From NCBI RefSeq assembly GCF_049701175.1, contig NZ_JBNATW010000001.1, positions 1 to 64,000 on the forward strand: 64,000 bases of DNA, in the 5' to 3' direction. Positions 51,379-59,401 of this stretch are shown here, piece after piece (within the stretch, counting starts at the first letter, position 1; the number at the start of each line of letters is the position of its first letter). The stretch is from Thermovenabulum sp049701175 (GTDB taxonomy: Bacteria > Bacillota > Thermosediminibacteria > Thermosediminibacterales > Thermosediminibacteraceae). A model generated the notes under the pieces. The model was not told the DNA's origin. It saw only the letters and a program-made list of their open reading frames with translations, and ran no database searches. A program made the translations under genes and the position numbers.

Positions 51379-52185
51379 CTATAATATCAGTTTTTTAGCA
51401 GTTACATTAACCCTTAGAACATTTAAAGCTGTATGGTATTCCACAATTTTCTTCACCTCCTCCTGAACCTTTGAAAGAAGTTCATCGATTTTAAAACCGT
51501 ATTCGACGTTTAATTCTAAATTGATGACAATACCGCTCTCATAATTTTCTAATATGGCCCTTCCTCCTTTTGCCACACCTTTTACGCTGTTTGCTGCAAA
51601 AAGTGCAAGCTGCTCTAAGGCCACGTTGGAAATGGTGTACCTGCCAAGATAACTGTAAGTTGGCCTTACCACTGTGCTCTCCTTTTCAAACTCTATCTTC
51701 CCTCTTCTGAAAAATATTTTCATGGGGTCAAGCAAATAGCCGGAAAAATACTTTTTAACTTCAAGGGTAGGTGCAGGTATGGCGTGCTTTCCTTCCTTAC
51801 TTCTATAATATTTAGCAATTTCAATTTCTTTATCCGAAGAAATTTCTTCAATATATACTATTTTATCGGGTAAACTCAAGGAAAGGGTATTGCATATTTC
51901 CTTTACCATATTAACGGAAGTACCGATTATGAGGATGTTTTTGTCATAACCTATTTCTGACAATTTTTCCCTTACCTCTTTTGCATGAGAGGGGTCTTTA
52001 AATAAAGCCCTTTTTATTGCCGCTATTTTCGTCTTTTCCTTCTTTGCCGAAATACCCGCCACTACGCTGTTATTATAAATTAAAAGGCCATCATCGATTA
52101 TTATTTCAGCATTATTTAATGCCGCTATCATCAAAGCTTTATGACTTTTACCCGTTCCACTTTTCCCAATAAGAGCAATCACCAT
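51379..52185 (-). CDS. P-loop NTPase fused to an Asp23/Gls24-like domain
   Basis: The N-terminal part has a Walker A loop (GKSGTGKS, residues 7-14) and IIDDGLLIYNN, as in small nucleotide kinases. The C-terminal about 90 residues, from YLGRYTISNVALEQLALFAA through GRAILENYESGIVINLELNVEYG, read as an Asp23/Gls24 (DUF322) domain, which is usually a stand-alone envelope-stress protein. I know of no function for this combination. The ATG at 52185 with AAGG upstream is preferred over a GTG three codons earlier. It is upstream of the nuoE operon and downstream of the GH18 gene, but with its own spacing on both sides. Confidence 0.82.
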   Translation of the reverse strand: MVIALIGKSGTGKSHKALMIAALNNAEIIIDDGLLIYNNSVVAGISAKKEKTKIAAIKRALFKDPSHAKEVREKLSEIGYDKNILIIGTSVNMVKEICNTLSLSLPDKIVYIEEISSDKEIEIAKYYRSKEGKHAIPAPTLEVKKYFSGYLLDPMKIFFRRGKIEFEKESTVVRPTYSYLGRYTISNVALEQLALFAANSVKGVAKGGRAILENYESGIVINLELNVEYGFKIDELLSKVQEEVKKIVEYHTALNVLRVNVTAKKLIL

Positions 52186-52237
52186 ATGAATCACCCTTAA
52201 TAAGTTAATAATATCACAAATAGACTATTATATAAAG

Positions 52238-52270
52238 AAAAAAATCCCGCAAGTTTGCGGGATTTTTTTA
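52238..52270 (-). terminator. Terminator of the GH18 gene
   Basis: AAAATCCCGCA and TGCGGGATTTT form a strong stem with T-runs on both strands. It adjoins the stop codon at 52268. Confidence 0.9.
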
Positions 52271-53689
52271 TTTTTTCAAAGGCACTATTTTTTCCCCAAC
52301 AGCATTCCAAAAACCTTCAGTAGTATATCCCAGCCTCCACACAGCAATACCCTTTAGACCTTTTGAAACTGCATAAATTACCTTGTTTTTTACAGCTAAA
52401 TCGCTTTCCATCCAAATCTGATAAGTGACATTATTTTCATCGGTGAAAATTCCATTAGCCATCAGGGATTTCTCATCGATTTTGAATTTTAATCCGTACT
52501 TTTCCTGCAATTCATCTACATAAAGAATTCCAGTGTAATTAAAACCCGCTCTTGAAGGAAGCACCGTATATTTTTTGCCGTTTGCCCATGCATATCCGTA
52601 ATATCCAATACCCAAAACCACTTTTTCAGGAGGAATTCTTTTTAGCGTATAATCCAGTATTTTCTCCACCCAATCCACCCCGGCCTGAGGCTCGGGATTT
52701 GCAGGGTTTTTATCGTAGGCCATGAGAACCACAAAATCAGAGTATTTTCCTAAGGTTTCATAATCATAACCCGGCCACCAATCCCTTTCTTCAGTTTTAA
52801 CAGGTAGAGAAAGATTTAAGGTTTTATTTTTTTCTTTCAGAGCAAAATAAAGGGATTTTACAAATTCATTGAAATTATCCTTATCCGAAGGACTCAAATA
52901 CTCAAAATCAAGATTTACCCCATCGTAGCCTTCTTTTTGCACCTCATAGACGATACTTTCAACAATTTCTTTTCTTTTATCGGGTGTTGCAAGAGCTTTT
53001 GTCAATTTTTGCCTATCGCTCTCAAACACAAGGGCATATACGTATATTCCCTTCTCCCTTGCTATCCTAAATACCTCTTTGTAGTCCTGAGGAGTCATTA
53101 TAAACCTTTTTTTATCATAATTGGTGAGATTAACATTGTCATCTAAGGTATACCATTTAACAGCAACAGAAGTTAATTTGTCAGCATTGCTTACAAAATC
53201 CTGAAAGGAATACGAGTAGTAATACCCTAATACATGTTTTAAAACCTTTTGCTTGGAAATTATATTAACAGTTCTATTTTTTTCATCCCAATTTACCATA
53301 GCCCCAAAGGCCTCAGCATAAAACCTCAAAGGTACAAGCACCCTCCCTTGATATAATATGGGAGAAACATCCAGGTTATATGGCTTGTTATTAATCAAAG
53401 CGACCTTGCTGTTTAATTTCAATTCAACGGTTTTCTCGCTATTTACAGCTATTACTTTTCTTTCCTTGCCATCCCATTCCACATTGGTACCAATTTTTTC
53501 GCTTAAAACCCTAAAAGGAACAAAAATCCTGTTATTTTTGAATATAGGATTAACATCGAACTTGAGAAGGCTGCCATCAAAAATCACACTGGCAGTGGCC
53601 GCATAAGATGGAGTATAGGCTGAAAAAGTAATTGTCACTAAAACAAAGAATGCAATTATGTATTTCAACCTTTTTAGAATTTTTATCAT
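52268..53689 (-). CDS. Secreted glycoside hydrolase family 18 protein with copper-amine-oxidase-N domain
   Basis: The 473-residue protein has a signal peptide (about 1-30, cleavage near SYA|AT), a copper amine oxidase N-terminal-like domain (two repeats with IFVPFRVLSEKIG and VLVPLRFYAEAFG, residues 35-145) and a GH18 TIM barrel (150-470). The catalytic motif is DGVNLDFE with Glu263. This combination is typical of Clostridia; relatives such as YaaH act on peptidoglycan or spore cortex rather than chitin. Cell-wall or spore remodelling is likely. It follows the SLH-domain protein by 41 bases and may share its transcript. Confidence 0.92.
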   Translation of the reverse strand: MIKILKRLKYIIAFFVLVTITFSAYTPSYAATASVIFDGSLLKFDVNPIFKNNRIFVPFRVLSEKIGTNVEWDGKERKVIAVNSEKTVELKLNSKVALINNKPYNLDVSPILYQGRVLVPLRFYAEAFGAMVNWDEKNRTVNIISKQKVLKHVLGYYYSYSFQDFVSNADKLTSVAVKWYTLDDNVNLTNYDKKRFIMTPQDYKEVFRIAREKGIYVYALVFESDRQKLTKALATPDKRKEIVESIVYEVQKEGYDGVNLDFEYLSPSDKDNFNEFVKSLYFALKEKNKTLNLSLPVKTEERDWWPGYDYETLGKYSDFVVLMAYDKNPANPEPQAGVDWVEKILDYTLKRIPPEKVVLGIGYYGYAWANGKKYTVLPSRAGFNYTGILYVDELQEKYGLKFKIDEKSLMANGIFTDENNVTYQIWMESDLAVKNKVIYAVSKGLKGIAVWRLGYTTEGFWNAVGEKIVPLKK

Positions 53690-53730
53690 TTATCTTCCCC
53701 TTTCGTTAATGCACTCTCTTGAGCATGGAT

Positions 53731-54954
53731 TTAGATATCCATCAATGGAGCATTCCTCACTTCTTCTGGTATTTCAAATTCCCCATCTTCCCCTATTTCA
53801 AAATATTCACTAAGCCCATTAAGTGTAATACGGTTTAAAGGATTAATATAAATTTTTAATTCATATGCCTCTTTTAAAATCTTACCGGTCTTGTCAATAT
53901 ATACTTCTCCTCTAATTTTCTCTACTGTAAAATTAACATCCTGCTGGTTGGTGTTTTGCGAAACCACGCCTATTTTTTCTAAAATGGTTTTTATATCTTG
54001 GTTGCTGGAATCAGTAACATAGTATATTAATTTAGTTAAACCCTCTTGGGAATCTTCCTTTTCAAGCCTAAAAAGGCATTTACTATAATCAAAATGCTCA
54101 ACAAACATCGGAAAATTTATTGAATTTGTAAATGTAGATTTTATTTTTATCCATTTTTGACAATTATCTTTATTTTTGCTACTCACAACATTTAAATAAT
54201 TATAATTTTTGTCTGCATAAATTTCAATTTCACTAAAATCTTCTGTATCAAAAGATTTCATGGATATTATCTGATGAAAAATTTCTTTTAAAAATTTCGT
54301 GTAAATTTCCACAATACTTACATAGGCTTGTCCATCTTTTTCTAGGACGACCCTATAAATATCTTTCCTGCCATAACTTTTCAGCATATTTTTACTTTTT
54401 ATTAAATCAATTACCAAATCCTGGGCATCACCCTGATTTGAAAAAATCTTGTTAAGCAGCTCTTCAGCTTCCCTGCGAGTTATTATTTTATTTTCATACT
54501 CGTTAAATCCTTTTTTTAAAAATCCCTCTTCTTTTAATACGTTAAAATAGGTTAATGCCCAATGGCCATTATTATCGTTATCGGAAATATCTACAACTCC
54601 TAAGGTCCTTGATATCAACGCAAAAGCTTCAAAATATGTAATTGACTTGTTGGATTTTGCCGTTTTGTCCGGGTATCCCCTTAATATACCTTTTTTATAA
54701 AGAAATAATATCGAATCCTTATTCAAAGAGGGTTCATCTAAATCTGTAAAAAAATTGTCACCCTCTTTTGGGCCGTCCCAATTTGGAAAAGCTAAATTAA
54801 CTAAAATGTTCGCAAATTCGCCCCTTGAAATATAAAAATTTTTATTATTATCATCGGCTTTTACTCTAACTGAATTTGCCGTAGATACTGATACAAAAAT
54901 TAAAAACATTATCGCTAAAAAGAGTTTCAGAATTTTTTTATTAACTGACGACAT
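53731..54954 (-). CDS. Secreted S-layer-homology (SLH) domain protein
   Basis: A signal peptide covers about residues 1-33. Residues 40-190 hold SLH-type repeats: FYISRGEFANILVNLAFP, FLYKKGILRGYPDKTAKSNKSITYFEAFALISRTLGV and ITRREAEELLNKIF. SLH domains bind secondary cell-wall polymers and keep proteins on the surface. The remaining about 210 residues contain no known domain; they look like a lipoprotein-type beta domain (LoIA-like pattern KIKSTFTNSINFPMF), which is uncertain. AAGGAG precedes the ATG. Confidence 0.85.
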   Translation of the reverse strand: MSSVNKKILKLFLAIMFLIFVSVSTANSVRVKADDNNKNFYISRGEFANILVNLAFPNWDGPKEGDNFFTDLDEPSLNKDSILFLYKKGILRGYPDKTAKSNKSITYFEAFALISRTLGVVDISDNDNNGHWALTYFNVLKEEGFLKKGFNEYENKIITRREAEELLNKIFSNQGDAQDLVIDLIKSKNMLKSYGRKDIYRVVLEKDGQAYVSIVEIYTKFLKEIFHQIISMKSFDTEDFSEIEIYADKNYNYLNVVSSKNKDNCQKWIKIKSTFTNSINFPMFVEHFDYSKCLFRLEKEDSQEGLTKLIYYVTDSSNQDIKTILEKIGVVSQNTNQQDVNFTVEKIRGEVYIDKTGKILKEAYELKIYINPLNRITLNGLSEYFEIGEDGEFEIPEEVRNAPLMDI

Positions 54955-54980
54955 AAATCGCTCCTTTCTTAAAATAAAAA

Positions 54981-55057
54981 TGGTGCGCCTAGGAGGATTC
55001 GAACCCCCGCAAACCCGGCTCCGGAGGCCGGTGCTCTGTCCCCTGAGCTATAGGCGC
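54981..55057 (-). tRNA. tRNA-Arg (anticodon CCG)
   Basis: The minus strand folds as a cloverleaf: acceptor GCGCCTA with TAGGCGC, discriminator A and encoded CCA; D-arm with AGCTCAG; anticodon arm CCGGC-CTCCGGA-GCCGG with anticodon CCG; T-loop GGTTCGAATCC. It reads the Arg codon CGG. Confidence 0.95.
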
Positions 55058-55238
55058 ACTCAATTTTCCGGACAGATAATACACCCCTTGCCCGGCTTAT
55101 TTTGTTTACTTTCGTAATATAAATATACCCGAGATTAACCCCTTAGTCAAGCAAGCCTTTTTATAAAACGGCATTTCCCTAAATGTTCTTATAACTTTCT
55201 TGATAACCAATAACAATTTTCGACAACATTTGATATTA

Positions 55239-55288
55239 TTGTTAAATTTTTGACATTTATTGACAAACTTTTGATTTTTTGATATTCT
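55239..55288 (+). promoter_or_regulatory. Promoter of the secondary ADH gene with a possible Rex site
   Basis: TTGACA (55260-55265) and TATTCT (55283-55288) are exactly 17 bases apart, a strong promoter. Just upstream, 55239-55256 reads TTGTTAA-N4-TTGACAT, matching 12 of 14 fixed positions of the clostridial Rex operator (TTGTTAA-N4-TTAACAA). Rex represses fermentation genes when NADH is low. The promoter is well supported and the Rex site is tentative. Confidence 0.6.
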
Positions 55289-55351
55289 GAAATTGTGAAT
55301 GTTATTACAATCCTATTAATCTGCAAATAAAATATTATAGGAGGTTTTACA

Positions 55352-56410
55352 ATGAAAGGTTTCGCAATGCTTGGAATCGGAAAAGTAGGATGGATAGAAA
55401 AGGAAAAACCCACTCCAGGACCTTTTGATGCTATAATCAGGCCTTTAGCTGTAGCTCCGTGTACATAAGATATTCACACCGTATTTGAAGGTGCTATAGG
55501 CGAAAGACATAACATGATCCTCGGACATGAAGCGGTAGGTGAAGTAGTTGAAGTCGGTAGCGAGGTTAAAGATTTTAAACCCGGGGACCGTGTAGTAGTT
55601 CCTGCTATTACCCCAGATTGGCGAACCCTGAAGGCCCAAAGAGGTTACCATCAGCACTCCGGCGGCATGCTTGCAGGATGGAAGTTTTCAAATATTAAAG
55701 ATGGAGTTTTTGGAGAATTCTTCCACGTGAATGATGCAGATATGAATCTTGCACATCTACCGAAAGAAATTCCTCTAGAAGCTGCTGTTATGATTCCTGA
55801 TATGATGACTACCGGTTTTCATGGGGCAGAAATGGCTGAAATAGCACTTGGTGCGTCAGTAGCAGTTTTCGGTATCGGTCCGGTAGGACTTATGGCTGTA
55901 GCCGGTGCAAAACTGCGCGGAGCGGGGAGAATTTTTGTTGTAGGCAGCAGACCTGTATGTGTCGAAGTTGCAAAGCAGTACGGAGCTACTGATGTTATAA
56001 ACTACAAGAATGGCCCTATAGAAGAACAAATAATGAAACTCACTGATGGAAAAGGTGTTGATTGTGTAATTATCAGCGGCGGCAATGCCGACATCATGGC
56101 AACTGCAGTCAAGGTTGTCAAGCCAGGTGGCACAATTGCGAACATTAATTACTTTGGCGAGGGAGAAGTTTTACCAATTCCCAGATCAGAATGGGGATGC
56201 GGTATGGCTCATAAAACAATAAGAGGCGGTTTGTGCCCAGGCGGAAGACTGAGAATGGAAAGACTTATTGATCTTGTCATATATAATCGCATAGACCCAG
56301 GCAAATTAGTAACACACGTATTCCGCGGGCTTGAACATATTGAAGATGCTTTCTTCTTGATGAAAGATAAACCGCAAGACTTAATAAAACCTGTGGTTAT
56401 ATTAGAATAA
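55352..56410 (+). pseudogene. adh: NADP-dependent secondary alcohol dehydrogenase (TBADH-like) with in-frame stop
   Basis: From the ATG at 55352 (AGGAGG upstream) the frame encodes a 352-codon zinc alcohol dehydrogenase whose sequence I recognise as near-identical to the Thermoanaerobacter brockii enzyme, same length. Codon 39 (55466-55468) is TAA. The residue there is Ser39 in the TCxDIH-equivalent CTSDIHT, beside the zinc ligand Cys37 and in the substrate proton relay. All else is intact: GHEAVGE (zinc His59), the Asp150 region TPDMMTTGF-like IPDMMTTGFHGAE, GIGPVGLMAVAGAKLRG for the cofactor. One base (TCA to TAA) explains it. It is a recent pseudogene, a sequence error or, less likely, read-through. 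Confidence 0.9.
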
Positions 56411-56437
56411 AAATGGAGCTTTAAGCTCCATTTTTTT
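56411..56437 (+). terminator. Bidirectional terminator between the ADH gene and lgt
   Basis: AAATGGAGCTT and AAGCTCCATTT form an 11-bp stem with one base between arms, and T-runs follow on both strands. It serves the ADH gene (+) and lgt (-). Confidence 0.9.
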
Positions 56438-57182
56438 GTTCTGCTGTGGTTTTATACATATAAAAAGCAAAGCCTATTACAAAAGGTGTCATCAACTGGG
56501 TTAAGGTGAAAAATCCAATTCCCCAACGGGGGTTAACATAATGCACCAGATAAAGAGGATTATCTCTTACGGTTTCCTCAAATAATGCTCGTAAAAGTTG
56601 ATGATACCAAATAAAAGACCAAAATTGATAGCCTTTTGGAGGGTTTTTCGTTTCTAAATATAAAAACCTTATAAGTAGAACAAGGCCGATAAAAGAACCT
56701 ACCAGTTGAGCGGGCCACCTTCCGAAGGAAAAATCCGTCATTCTGCCCAGGACTTCTTGGTTGAATATATTACCTATCCTTACGATTATGTAGCCAAAAG
56801 ATAAACCAAGCACCGTGAGGTCAGCCATTTCATTGGGATTGACATTATTTTTCTTGCAGTACCACCAACCGCTCAAAAAACCGCCAAGTAAAGCACCGTG
56901 CCAAGATAAACCACCTTCCCAAATCTTAACTACCTGTAAAGGCTCTTTAATAAACCACTGAGGATAGTTAGTCAAAACAAACATTAATCTTGCTCCAATT
57001 ATTCCAGAAATAATCACTATCATCGCAAGATTTAATATAAAGTCTTCATCTATGCCTTTCCTTCTTCCTTTAATATATAAATAATAGGTACCCACAAGAA
57101 AAGAAATAGCCATAAAAATACCGTACCAATGCACCGATATAGGTCCGATTTTAAAGGCGTAGGGGCTTAAATTTAAAAGCAT
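56421..57182 (-). CDS. lgt: Prolipoprotein diacylglyceryl transferase
   Basis: Lgt transfers a diacylglyceryl group to the lipobox cysteine of prolipoproteins at the membrane. The 253-residue protein has about seven helices and the signature segments VHWYGIFMAISFL, GGLSWHGALLGG with the conserved His, RIGNIFNQEVLGRMTDF (near residue 137) and NPRWGIGFFTLTQLM. It is downstream of a hotdog thioesterase gene by 22 bases. Confidence 0.95.
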   Translation of the reverse strand: MLLNLSPYAFKIGPISVHWYGIFMAISFLVGTYYLYIKGRRKGIDEDFILNLAMIVIISGIIGARLMFVLTNYPQWFIKEPLQVVKIWEGGLSWHGALLGGFLSGWWYCKKNNVNPNEMADLTVLGLSFGYIIVRIGNIFNQEVLGRMTDFSFGRWPAQLVGSFIGLVLLIRFLYLETKNPPKGYQFWSFIWYHQLLRALFEETVRDNPLYLVHYVNPRWGIGFFTLTQLMTPFVIGFAFYMYKTTAEQKNGA

Positions 57183-57204
57183 AATTTATAACCTCCAATA
57201 ATCA

Positions 57205-57627
57205 TTATTTTTTTAAGTTAAAATAGGTCCCAATTGATTTAACTGCTATTTTATTGTCTTTAATTATTTCGCACTCAGCCACACAAATATTTTCACCTTC
57301 TTTTATTACCCTTCCACGGGCGATAACCCTTTCATTCAAATTTATCGGAAGTAAATAATTAATTTTCATCTCTACGGTTGTGGGAATTTTCCCCAAACTC
57401 CTGACGGCAAATCCCATAGCAGTATCACATAACGCAGCCGTTGAACCACCGTGCACTATTCCAATTGCATTAAGCATTTCTTTTCCTGGATTGAATTCAA
57501 TAGCTACTTCTCCCTTCCCAATCTCAATCATCTTATAACCCATTAACTCAATGAAAGGGGAATGAAAATTGTTATTTACTATTTCTTCAAAAAATTCTTG
57601 TTCTAACCCTTTGTTTACCGTTTCCAC
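57205..57627 (-). CDS. PaaI-type hotdog-fold thioesterase
   Basis: The family hydrolyses acyl- or aryl-CoA thioesters. The 140-residue protein has the hotdog motif NAIGIVHGGSTAALCDTAMG at about residues 53-72, with the usual His-Gly-Gly, and KINYLLPI further on. The start is taken as GTG at 57627, because the in-frame GTG at 57636 overlaps AAGGGG. The substrate is unknown, and it may be transcribed with lgt. Confidence 0.87.
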   Translation of the reverse strand: METVNKGLEQEFFEEIVNNNFHSPFIELMGYKMIEIGKGEVAIEFNPGKEMLNAIGIVHGGSTAALCDTAMGFAVRSLGKIPTTVEMKINYLLPINLNERVIARGRVIKEGENICVAECEIIKDNKIAVKSIGTYFNLKK

Positions 57628-57737
57628 TATTTTCACCCCTTGTTTTTTTAATGCCTTAGCTTTAATTTTACCACAATATTTCAGAGTATTTAAGTTGCTA
57701 TTCCGGCAAAAATAATATAAAAAAAAGTTAGCCCAAA

Positions 57738-57770
57738 AAATAAAGCCGGTTTTTACCGGCTTTATTTTTT
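57738..57770 (-). terminator. Terminator of the c-di-AMP-controlled operon
   Basis: AAATAAAGCCGGT and ACCGGCTTTATTT form a 13-bp stem with a four-base loop, followed on the minus strand by TTTTTGGG. It adjoins the stop codon at 57770 and limits the operon to two genes. Confidence 0.9.
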
Positions 57771-59401
57771 TAAATTGTGCAAAGGAGTCTTTCTATCCTT
57801 TCTTTTTCCGTTAATATCCTCTTTTTAATAGGATCGTAAGGATATAAAGCTCCTTTATATAGCTTAGTAGTTAACATACCTTTTGCTGCTTTACTTCCCT
57901 TTAGGTGTGGTGCATCAAGTATGCCTATTTGTATGGCTTTTGCTATACAATCAGGGGAAGAAAGAGGGTCCTCTATTCCCTTTCCTAATTCCTTAATGGC
58001 ATCTATTATTATCATTGCATCCTCTTTCAGTCTTTCTTTCCTTTCTATTACTTCTTTATCATTTACAAAATCGGGCATGCCTAAAAAGGAATTTTTAATT
58101 ATCTGTCTTGCTATCTTACAGCTTTCAATTATCTCTTCTGCACCTGCAGCATGGTGTGCTTCGCAAAAGCCAACTACGTGGTATATATGAGGTTTTAATG
58201 CCATCGAAATGTAAGCAGAATACGCAAGCTGCCCCTTAGCCATATTCAGATCGGAGGGAAAACTTGCAAGACCCGCCCTAACCTGGCGGTATACTCTGAA
58301 GCTGTCGTCTTCCAATGTGCTTACAAGTTCAAGTTTTGCAAGCATTTTTGCGATGTCCATTTTAGGGGAAATAGAAGGCGGGACATTGAACATAAACTGT
58401 GCAATAAAATCCTTAACCTTCGCTTTTTTGGCATTATATGCTGCAAGATAAAAAGCCGCAACTCCAACAGCATCATGGGCATCTCTCAAGCTCCAATGAT
58501 GTGCCTCATTTACTTCAACGGGTATTCCTCTTTCACCATGCCATTTCATAGCCTGTTGGTTCTCAAAAATGGCATCTCTTACGGTTCTTGGTCCTCTCCC
58601 GTCCAATTCGCTGTACCAACAAAGAGGTATAGCTGCCCATGCGTTATTAATGGTTTCTTTTAAGAGCTCGGCAAATTTCAATAAATTACTCGTCCCGCTG
58701 TAACAACGAAGCAGTGGGAAATTTCCCCTTTGGGCTGCTTCGTACATCCTTACAAAATCCTCTTTTTTCCTTACCGGTACGCCTCCCGCTCCGTCCAATC
58801 GCCTATCCATCTTTTCCGGTTCAAAGAAAAAGCTTTGAGCATTTTGATCCGGTGCAATTGAAATGACATCCAAAACCTTAGATTCTGCGATTTTTTTAAT
58901 GGCTTCAATAGTATCTTCAACCTTAGGAAGCCCCAAATGATGCCTTATTATGGGATAAGGGTATTTTGATTCAATCCTTGAAATTAAATCCTTTGGGTAA
59001 TGTTCAAATTCCTTTTTGTCAATTCCCCTTAAAAACCCAATAACTTCATCCACATCTTCTGTCCCGTCAAATACTTTGTAAAAAATTCCTGACTCTTTCG
59101 CTACAAGGGCTGCTGGCTCATTGCCGCCAAAGATCCACTTTATGCCCTTTAAATCTTCTTCATCAATTTTTTGCTTCAGTTCTTTTAATATATGTCTTAA
59201 AGGTTCAGGTGTTAAGCGAAAACTTATTCCTACATAATCTGGCTTTTTAGCTTTTACCTCACGAATCAGCTCATCCACCGTCAACGCTATTCCTGAAAAC
59301 TCCGCATCATAACCTTCCTGCTCGGCAAGGGATAAAAAGTTCATTACACCTGCTACGTGTACGCAGTTACCTATGGTGCACGCTATTATCTTCCTATTCA
59401 T
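57770..59401 (-). CDS. Fused B12-binding-domain / glutamate-mutase-like protein
   Basis: The 543-residue protein begins with a Rossmann-like cobalamin-binding domain (residues 1-130): IIACTIGNCVHVAG followed by VGISFRLT and WIFGGNEPA match the DxHxxG, SxL and GG motifs. His15, the cobalt ligand, is kept, but the motif Asp is Cys13. The remaining about 410 residues look like the barrel subunit of methylaspartate (glutamate) or amino-acid mutases, with SFFFEPEKMDRRLDGAGG, RCYSGTSNLLKFAELL and NEAHHWSLRDAHDAVG. In Clostridium these are two proteins; here they are fused. It overlaps the dehydrogenase stop by one base (TAATG). The substrate is unknown. Confidence 0.82.
   Translation of the reverse strand: MNRKIIACTIGNCVHVAGVMNFLSLAEQEGYDAEFSGIALTVDELIREVKAKKPDYVGISFRLTPEPLRHILKELKQKIDEEDLKGIKWIFGGNEPAALVAKESGIFYKVFDGTEDVDEVIGFLRGIDKKEFEHYPKDLISRIESKYPYPIIRHHLGLPKVEDTIEAIKKIAESKVLDVISIAPDQNAQSFFFEPEKMDRRLDGAGGVPVRKKEDFVRMYEAAQRGNFPLLRCYSGTSNLLKFAELLKETINNAWAAIPLCWYSELDGRGPRTVRDAIFENQQAMKWHGERGIPVEVNEAHHWSLRDAHDAVGVAAFYLAAYNAKKAKVKDFIAQFMFNVPPSISPKMDIAKMLAKLELVSTLEDDSFRVYRQVRAGLASFPSDLNMAKGQLAYSAYISMALKPHIYHVVGFCEAHHAAGAEEIIESCKIARQIIKNSFLGMPDFVNDKEVIERKERLKEDAMIIIDAIKELGKGIEDPLSSPDCIAKAIQIGILDAPHLKGSKAAKGMLTTKLYKGALYPYDPIKKRILTEKERIERLLCTI

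Noticed and set aside
55466..55468. Stop codon as a recoding site (Sec or Pyl)
   Set aside because: The codon is TAA; Sec uses TGA and Pyl uses TAG. A simple TCA to TAA change fits better.
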